A stretch of 64,000 nt of DNA, from positions 1 to 64,000 of the forward strand of contig JADILV010000006.1 of the NCBI GenBank assembly GCA_017695115.1, read 5' to 3'. The notes below the pieces were generated by a model, which saw only the letters and a program-made list of their open reading frames with translations, was not told the DNA's origin and did no database searches. Numbering within the stretch: position 1 is the stretch's first letter; every line of letters begins with the position of its first letter. This stretch comes from Candidatus Cryptobacteroides avicola (GTDB taxonomy: Bacteria; Bacteroidota; Bacteroidia; Bacteroidales; UBA932). Of this stretch, positions 59,177-64,000 are shown piece after piece. The translations under genes were made by a program, and so were the position numbers.

Positions 59177-59800
59177 ATGAAATGTCCTAAATGTGGAGAC
59201 GAGCTTTCTTCCGCCACCAAGGTCTGCCCTCGTTGCGGCTATGTGGTGGATGACAAGGTAGATGAGTATCTTACGTCTCTTGAAGCGTCCCTTATGGACC
59301 TGAAGTCTGTCGCTCCCGTCTCTTTCGGGGCGTATTTCTCGATGAACGCATATCTCTTGTACGGGATTATGCTGATAGTGTTCCTTGTCGTTACACTGAT
59401 GACCGGAGGAGGGCTTTTCCTCATTCTGGCGGCACTTGCGCTTGTCCTTATGGTGGTTTCTCTTGTCAGGAAATTTTCCGGCGGACGCAAAAGCAAGGCT
59501 TCTGAAGATGAGTTCCGCCGTCTGCAGGTAGAGACTGACACCATAATGAGAGTCCTTAAAAATGATTACGGCGAGGCGAAGGAAGTACGCGAAAGGCTGA
59601 AGTCGGTGACTTCCGAACTTAAAGACGTGGTCTATGAACACAATGCCAACCGCCGCCATGCCGTCAGGGTCTGGATAGCGGTGCTGGCGGTCACTGTTGC
59701 CGTAAGTGTTGCAGGAATCGTCCTTCTGGGCAGCAGGGACATGGACAAGGGGCAGGAAGCCGCTCCGGCTACTGCAGAATCTGTATCATTAAATGATTGA
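59177..59800 (+). CDS. zinc-ribbon membrane protein
   Basis: The 207-residue protein opens with CPKCGDELSSATKVCPRCGY, a CxxC-x11-CxxC zinc ribbon, then two adjacent membrane helices (about residues 55-100), a charged coiled coil (about 105-160), and a third membrane helix (WIAVLAVTVAVSVAGIVLL). It has no signal peptide, so the ribbon is cytoplasmic. Such zinc-ribbon membrane proteins often partner with SPFH proteins; the SPFH/GYF_2 gene starts 5 bp later. Confidence 0.7.
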   Translation: MKCPKCGDELSSATKVCPRCGYVVDDKVDEYLTSLEASLMDLKSVAPVSFGAYFSMNAYLLYGIMLIVFLVVTLMTGGGLFLILAALALVLMVVSLVRKFSGGRKSKASEDEFRRLQVETDTIMRVLKNDYGEAKEVRERLKSVTSELKDVVYEHNANRRHAVRVWIAVLAVTVAVSVAGIVLLGSRDMDKGQEAAPATAESVSLND

Positions 59801-59805
59801 CGGTT

Positions 59806-61308
59806 ATGGGTCTGTTCAGTAACAACAAGATAAAGAAAGGTGCTGTCGCGGATGTCATCCAATGCGACCTGAGAGACTATATCGTATGGAAGTGGGCCCC
59901 TGATTCGGAGGACTCCGGCGGATTGAGGGCCAATGCCATAAGATACGGGAGTACATTGAATGTCCGTGCCGGCGAGACGGCCGCTTTCTTCTACAACCAG
60001 TCCGACGGAAGGATGGTCGAGTATGTGAAAGGACCGGTCATGAACATGAAGGTCGAGACAGCCAACCTTCCGGTCCTTTCATCCATTATCGGAGCGGGGT
60101 ACGGCGGAGGGTCTCCGTTTAACGCAAGCGTCTATTTCATAAATACTTCGGCATCGAATCAGGTCCCGTTCTTCATTGACAATTTCGATGTCCTGGACTG
60201 TTTTACGGAATTCACCCTCCCGGCCACTCTGAAAGGGAAGGTCATGTTCAGGATTCCGGACTGCGAGCGTTTCTTCGAAGTGTTCAGTATGAACGACATG
60301 GATTCCTTCGAAGTGAAGGACAGGATCAAGGAGGATATTTTCGAACTCCTGAAATCCAAGGTCGGGACGGCGTCTTCGGCTTTGAATATCCCGGTCACAC
60401 AGTTGAGGGCCAACGCGGACAAGATCAAAAGGCTGGCGTTCGATGAGCTCAAGGATATATTCTATGAGAAGTATGCGATAGAACTGCTCAACCTGAATAT
60501 CGAGTCCATAAATATCGACACCGAGCATGAGAACTATGGCCTTATCAAGGCCCGCATGTCGGAAATAGGGGCCAAGGCCCTGGATATAGCCAAGGCGGAG
60601 AGGTTCAGGGAAGCGGAAATCGCGAACGCGCAGTCCACCAGGGCTGCCGATGAGGCATGGACTACGACCGCGGCTTCTACAAGGAACAGGACTCTTGCCG
60701 AGAACGAAATCGTTGCCGCGAGACTCGAACGCGAAAAGATGATGCGCATGAACGACATCACTCTTGACAACCTCGAGGATACCCTGAGACGCCAGCGCGA
60801 GGAATCCCAGAGAGCTTCACGCCTGAGTACGGAGACCGGGCATCTTGCTGCCCACCAGGTCGACGTGCAGGGAGCTGTCGCACACAGGGCGGCCGAAAGT
60901 CTCGGAGAACTCGGGGCTTCCGGAGGAGCGTCAATGGGAGGAGACGGCGGCATGAATGTGGCCGGAATGATGACAGGAATGATGATGGGAAGTGCCGTCG
61001 GCCAGAACATGGCCAACATGATGGGCAACATGACCCAGAATATAGCACAGCCGGGACCTCCTGTCCCTCCTCCGGGGGCGACCGTACAGTTCTTCGTAGC
61101 AGTGAACGGCCAGCAGGCCGGGCCTTACAACATGATCCAGATGACCAATATGATAACGGCCGGGCAGGTGACCAGGCAGACTTATGTCTGGAAGCAGGGG
61201 ATGGCAGGATGGGATTTCGCAGGCAATGTGCCGGAACTGGCGCAGGCTTTCGGGATGACGCCTCCACCTCTTCCTCCGCAGAACCCACCAGTCCCTCCGG
61301 CCATATGA
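59806..61308 (+). CDS. SPFH-domain protein (YdjI-like) with C-terminal GYF_2 domain
   Basis: From ATG 59806 the 500-residue protein resembles COG4260/YdjI: an SPFH (stomatin/prohibitin/flotillin) domain at about residues 15-240 (RAGETAAFFYNQSDGRMVEYV, LNLNIESINIDTEH), then a long alpha-helical coiled coil (about 245-340), a Gly/Met-rich stretch, and a GYF_2 (DUF4339) domain at about 425-480 (QQAGPYNMIQM, VWKQGMAGW). YdjI in Bacillus subtilis is a cytoplasmic SPFH protein linked to the PspA membrane-stress system. Here it probably oligomerises at the inner membrane. The zinc-ribbon found at the end of many YdjI proteins is replaced by GYF_2, and a separate zinc-ribbon gene precedes it. Confidence 0.85.
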   Translation: MGLFSNNKIKKGAVADVIQCDLRDYIVWKWAPDSEDSGGLRANAIRYGSTLNVRAGETAAFFYNQSDGRMVEYVKGPVMNMKVETANLPVLSSIIGAGYGGGSPFNASVYFINTSASNQVPFFIDNFDVLDCFTEFTLPATLKGKVMFRIPDCERFFEVFSMNDMDSFEVKDRIKEDIFELLKSKVGTASSALNIPVTQLRANADKIKRLAFDELKDIFYEKYAIELLNLNIESINIDTEHENYGLIKARMSEIGAKALDIAKAERFREAEIANAQSTRAADEAWTTTAASTRNRTLAENEIVAARLEREKMMRMNDITLDNLEDTLRRQREESQRASRLSTETGHLAAHQVDVQGAVAHRAAESLGELGASGGASMGGDGGMNVAGMMTGMMMGSAVGQNMANMMGNMTQNIAQPGPPVPPPGATVQFFVAVNGQQAGPYNMIQMTNMITAGQVTRQTYVWKQGMAGWDFAGNVPELAQAFGMTPPPLPPQNPPVPPAI

Positions 61309-61327
61309 CAATATAACTTTTTCGCTT

Positions 61328-61660
61328 ATGGATATAGATCAGATGTCCGAAATGGCTATGGGGCTTGCGATGTACGACACATACAAGTCATCGATGGAGA
61401 AGAACAGGAACATAGCCGCCGGTATTGAAGACAAATATACCGGCAAACAGCCTGACCATGTCTACCATGCTATCCTCAACGGTCAGCAGCGCGGGCCTTT
61501 CTCCCTCGGGGAGATGGCGGCCATGATCGCGGACGGCAAAATCGTTCCGGAGACCTATGTCTGGAAGCAGGGCATGCCCGACTGGCTTCCGGCCCGCGAT
61601 GTACCCGGGCTGGTTTTCAAATCAGAAAAAAAGGAGGAAGAAAATGGACAGTCAGAATAA
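61328..61660 (+). CDS. small GYF_2-domain protein
   Basis: The 110-residue protein has a helical N-terminus and a GYF_2 domain (about residues 45-100): YHAILNGQQRGPFSLGEMAAM and ETYVWKQGMPDWLPA. The domain is closely similar to the C-terminal domain of the SPFH protein encoded just upstream (shared QQxGP and YVWKQGMxxW). It ends 16 bp inside the next gene. It probably binds the same partner as the SPFH protein, perhaps as a competitor or adaptor. Confidence 0.8.
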   Translation: MDIDQMSEMAMGLAMYDTYKSSMEKNRNIAAGIEDKYTGKQPDHVYHAILNGQQRGPFSLGEMAAMIADGKIVPETYVWKQGMPDWLPARDVPGLVFKSEKKEEENGQSE

Positions 61661-61997
61661 GATCAGTTTCAATGCGGTGATGACCGCGGCTGCCGTGCTG
61701 CTGTGCGTTATAGCCGGAGTGTTGTTCCATGTGCTCGGATTCGGGGTGTTGAATATAGTCTGCTCCGAAATCATTCTCATACCTTCACTCATTCTCCTGA
61801 TGGGGGTATCTATAGGAAGCGAGAGGGTTTCGATGCTCATAAAGACGGCCACATCGCTTATTGTCATAGTAGCGTTGATCGCAAATGTGCTCATGGGTGT
61901 ATTCAATGCCGGTCCGGCCCCGTATTTCATCATAGACGGGGTGCTCCTTGTAATCCTGCTGGTATGTTCATACCAGTTTACCAAGTTGAACCAGTAA
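61644..61997 (+). CDS. small four-helix membrane protein
   Basis: From ATG 61644 (Shine-Dalgarno AAGGAGG at 61631-61637) the 117-residue protein has about four hydrophobic helices (VMTAAAVLLCVIAGVLFHVL, IILIPSLILLMGVSI, ATSLIVIVALIANVLMGVF, VLLVILLVCSY) with short loops. No signal of a known family. It overlaps the GYF_2 gene by 17 bp and the next gene by one base, so it is translated as part of the operon. It could be the inner-membrane partner of the GYF_2 proteins. Confidence 0.7.
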   Translation: MDSQNKISFNAVMTAAAVLLCVIAGVLFHVLGFGVLNIVCSEIILIPSLILLMGVSIGSERVSMLIKTATSLIVIVALIANVLMGVFNAGPAPYFIIDGVLLVILLVCSYQFTKLNQ

Positions 61998-63283
61998 TGT
62001 TCCCGGTCATGAAAAGCATCAGGTTCTTTTTGATTGCCGCCCTGTGCTGCCTGTCGCTTCCGGCATTTTCCGCGAAAGACAGGCTGGTGGAGAAATCCGG
62101 AAAGACACCGGACTGGATCATGTCGGCCGGTGGGGACAGTTTTTCCGTCTTCGCCCAAAGCGATGACATGAACGAGGCAAGGGACAGATGCCTTGCCGAT
62201 ATCCGGCAGTATATCGTCAACTCGATAGCATCCAACATCACTTCGGTAGAGACAAGTACGTCAGCGTCCCGCAATGATGACGGGAATGAGAACATCTATT
62301 CCACATACAGTTCCGAACTGAAGACTGCCGCTGCCAGACTGCCGTTCCTTACTGACATATCGCTTTCGAATGCGGAGGAGGTCTATTGGGAGAAGTACCG
62401 CCGCAAGTCTGACGGGACATATTATTATATGTATTATGTGCTGTATCCGTTTTCCAGAATGGAGCGGGACCGTCTTGTCAGGGAGTTCCTTGCGTATGAC
62501 AGGGAAATGTACGGCAAGCTGACCGCACTTGAAGAAAGGTATGGCACCATTTCGGACGTGTCGGAGATAGATGAGGGAATAAGGGAGCTGGAACCGCTTG
62601 TGGAGTATTTTTTCGATGATGTCAGGAAGTCTGAAGCGGAAAGTCTGATGAAGACATACAGGAGTGCCTATTCCAAGATTTCCCTTGTCCCGGAGAGCAA
62701 TTCGCTGGGCAGTTTCGTCTACAGCCTTGTTCTGAACGGAAGGACGATAACGTGCTCGAAATTCCCGGCACTGCGTTCGGAGACGGCTGTCTCTCTTGAA
62801 CTGAAACCGCAGGGTCAGTCATACGAACTGACGTATGATTACAGTCTGTGTTATCCGACGGATGACAATTATGTGCTCATAAGCTACTCTTTCCCCGGGG
62901 CAAAACTTACTTACAGGCATCAGTTCGATGTTTCAGAGGATGAGAGGCAGGTGCTTCCTGTCGGGGTGGTGTTGATTGATATCGTACAGGAACAGGACAG
63001 TACGTTTGTCGCTGATGTCGTCATGACTTTACGCTCGAAGACAGATGACGGCTTCAAGGTCGGTGAAGTGAGTTTTACTTTACCGGGGGTGATAGATTTT
63101 CATTTCCCTGAATTTCTGCAGTTCGACGGCCCCGGGGCGGTATATCAGGGGCATTTCAGACAATCGTTGGATACTGTCCCTTCCGCAGGACGCGGCATGG
63201 TGACGGGTACCATGAAAACCGTTGTCGGAAAACGTTCGGACACGGTTACGTTCACATTGCCGTATAATGTTATTGTCAATTGA
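61997..63283 (+). CDS. exported LPP20-like protein with beta-rich C-terminal half
   Basis: The 428-residue protein (start at ATG 61997, overlapping the previous stop by one base, or ATG 62009) has a signal peptide (LSLPAFSAKD). Residues about 45-140 look like an LPP20/FlgO-type domain (DDMNEARDRCLADIRQYIV, ELKTAAARLPFLTDISLSNA). A charged helical middle follows, then about 220 residues of beta-rich sequence. LPP20-like domains occur in outer-membrane-associated assemblies. Function unknown. Confidence 0.65.
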   Translation: MFPVMKSIRFFLIAALCCLSLPAFSAKDRLVEKSGKTPDWIMSAGGDSFSVFAQSDDMNEARDRCLADIRQYIVNSIASNITSVETSTSASRNDDGNENIYSTYSSELKTAAARLPFLTDISLSNAEEVYWEKYRRKSDGTYYYMYYVLYPFSRMERDRLVREFLAYDREMYGKLTALEERYGTISDVSEIDEGIRELEPLVEYFFDDVRKSEAESLMKTYRSAYSKISLVPESNSLGSFVYSLVLNGRTITCSKFPALRSETAVSLELKPQGQSYELTYDYSLCYPTDDNYVLISYSFPGAKLTYRHQFDVSEDERQVLPVGVVLIDIVQEQDSTFVADVVMTLRSKTDDGFKVGEVSFTLPGVIDFHFPEFLQFDGPGAVYQGHFRQSLDTVPSAGRGMVTGTMKTVVGKRSDTVTFTLPYNVIVN

Positions 63284-63327
63284 AGTCTGTCCTGATTTCA
63301 GACAGTCTTTTAAAACCTATCGTGATT

Positions 63328-63885
63328 ATGAAAAAAGTTTTATCATTTTTTGCGCTTGCCGCTACAGCCTTGACTATAGTCTCTTGCGGAGCGTCAAGAC
63401 GGCTTGCCCAGATTTCGAAAGGGGAACAGGAGGTCAACCTCGTTTTCAGCGGTCCGGAATATTCGACTGACAAGAAGTATTTCAGGGACAACGGTTTCGG
63501 CGTCAGCAAGGATCTCGCCAACGCCAAGAAGATCGCGACCCAGAATGCACGCCAGTCTATTGCTGCAATGGTACAGTCTGCCGTGGAACTCCTTGTGGAC
63601 AACTATGCCGCTTCACAGAGTGCCAACGGTACTGACGTAATTGACGGCAATGACCTGCAGGAACTCGGCCGCACGGTGGTCAAGACACAGCTTTCGGGTC
63701 TTGAAGTTGTCGAGGAAAAGGCTTTCAGACAGGCTGACGGGACTTTCCGCTATCATGTCTGCATGCAGCTCAGCAAGGACAGCCTGAGCAAGGCCATGAG
63801 TGATGCCATCGACCAGGATGTCAAGATCAAGATCCGCGCTGACAAAGACAAGTTCAGGGCATATTTCGACCAGAAGATCCGCTGA
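63328..63885 (+). CDS. LPP20-family lipoprotein
   Basis: From ATG 63328 the 185-residue lipoprotein (Cys20 in LTIVSCGAS) has an LPP20-type domain: DLANAKKIATQNARQSIAAM, followed by VVKTQLSGLEVVEEKAFRQADGTFRYHVCMQL, in part typical of the family. It is 44 bp after the previous gene and probably the last of the operon. It converges on the malic-enzyme-like gene. It may anchor the complex to the outer membrane. The upstream in-frame ATG at 63280 adds a poor N-terminus. Confidence 0.78.
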   Translation: MKKVLSFFALAATALTIVSCGASRRLAQISKGEQEVNLVFSGPEYSTDKKYFRDNGFGVSKDLANAKKIATQNARQSIAAMVQSAVELLVDNYAASQSANGTDVIDGNDLQELGRTVVKTQLSGLEVVEEKAFRQADGTFRYHVCMQLSKDSLSKAMSDAIDQDVKIKIRADKDKFRAYFDQKIR

Positions 63886-63909
63886 AGTCCATGAGGACGA
63901 CCAAAGGGA

Positions 63910-64000
63910 TCATTTTACGACAGATCTGAGATGTTCTTTGTATTTGTCCCAGTCCTTTATCGGCCTGCGGGCCGCGCCGGACTCCATCGCGGCCTTCGCG
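63910..64000 (-). CDS. C-terminal end of a malic-enzyme-like protein (partial)
   Basis: The minus strand reads AKAAMESGAARRPIKDWDKY followed by KEHLRSVVK and a stop at 63910. The ARRPI-DWD-Y pattern after AxAAMxSG is what I recall from the end of the NAD(P)-binding domain of bacterial malic enzymes. If so, the protein converts malate to pyruvate and ends here without the phosphotransacetylase-like domain of the long MaeB form. Only 29 residues are visible, so the name is tentative. Confidence 0.5.
   Translation of the reverse strand, partial: AKAAMESGAARRPIKDWDKYKEHLRSVVK

Overview
The window is chromosomal DNA from a member of the Bacteroidales. The evidence is the SusC/SusD nutrient-uptake pair, FHS-type sugar permeases, an F-type ATPase operon that starts with atpD-atpC, an OstA-like/SurA outer-membrane biogenesis cluster, and promoters of the Bacteroidetes type (TTTG about 19-21 nt before TAnnTTTG). 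The base composition looks moderately GC-rich, which would fit a gut Bacteroidales lineage other than Bacteroides sensu stricto; the exact genus cannot be read from the sequence. I see no tRNA, rRNA, CRISPR array or transposase.

Layout. Position 1-314 is the start of a membrane 4Fe-4S protein running off the left edge. 486-4150 holds a ROK sugar kinase between two paralogous FHS permeases. dacB (minus strand) and galE diverge at 5.7 kb, followed by a TIGR01212-type radical SAM gene. From 7.9 to 20.3 kb an almost unbroken plus-strand run carries guaB, a lipoprotein related to PPIases, surA, an OstA-like gene and then a biotin set (bioB, A, F, G, C, D). bioB overlaps the OstA-like gene and carries an unusual basic N-terminal extension. 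bioG and bioC both end inside copies of the same dispersed repeat. From 20.4 to 26.1 kb lie a small outer-membrane protein, a Pit phosphate transporter with a PhoU-like tail, and a PhoB/PhoR-like two-component pair. A GH95 glycosidase and a frameshifted sulfatase follow. The ATP synthase operon (atpD-C-B-E-F-H-A-G) occupies 30.3-37.2 kb, then a YhhN-type membrane protein and a MATE exporter.

From 39.5 to 54.7 kb, all on the minus strand, is a polysaccharide utilisation locus: a SusE/F-like lipoprotein, a DUF6377-type membrane regulator split by a C8 tract, a secreted lipoprotein, SusC, SusD, a DUF1735/discoidin lipoprotein, a GH110 alpha-1,3-galactosidase and a six-hairpin glycosidase. Two promoters in this locus share the same architecture and an identical upstream octamer, which suggests one regulator drives both. 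GH110, with GH95 and sulfatase genes elsewhere in the window, suggests a diet of galactose/fucose-containing, sulfated glycans, perhaps host mucin; this is inference.

From 55.1 to 63.9 kb a tightly packed plus-strand operon of ten mostly uncharacterised genes combines exported LPP20-like and CsgG/TolB-like proteins with a zinc-ribbon membrane protein, an SPFH/GYF_2 protein, a second GYF_2 protein and a small four-helix membrane protein. It looks like one envelope-spanning machine and is the best candidate here for an undescribed system. The right edge holds the 3' end of a minus-strand gene that resembles a malic enzyme.
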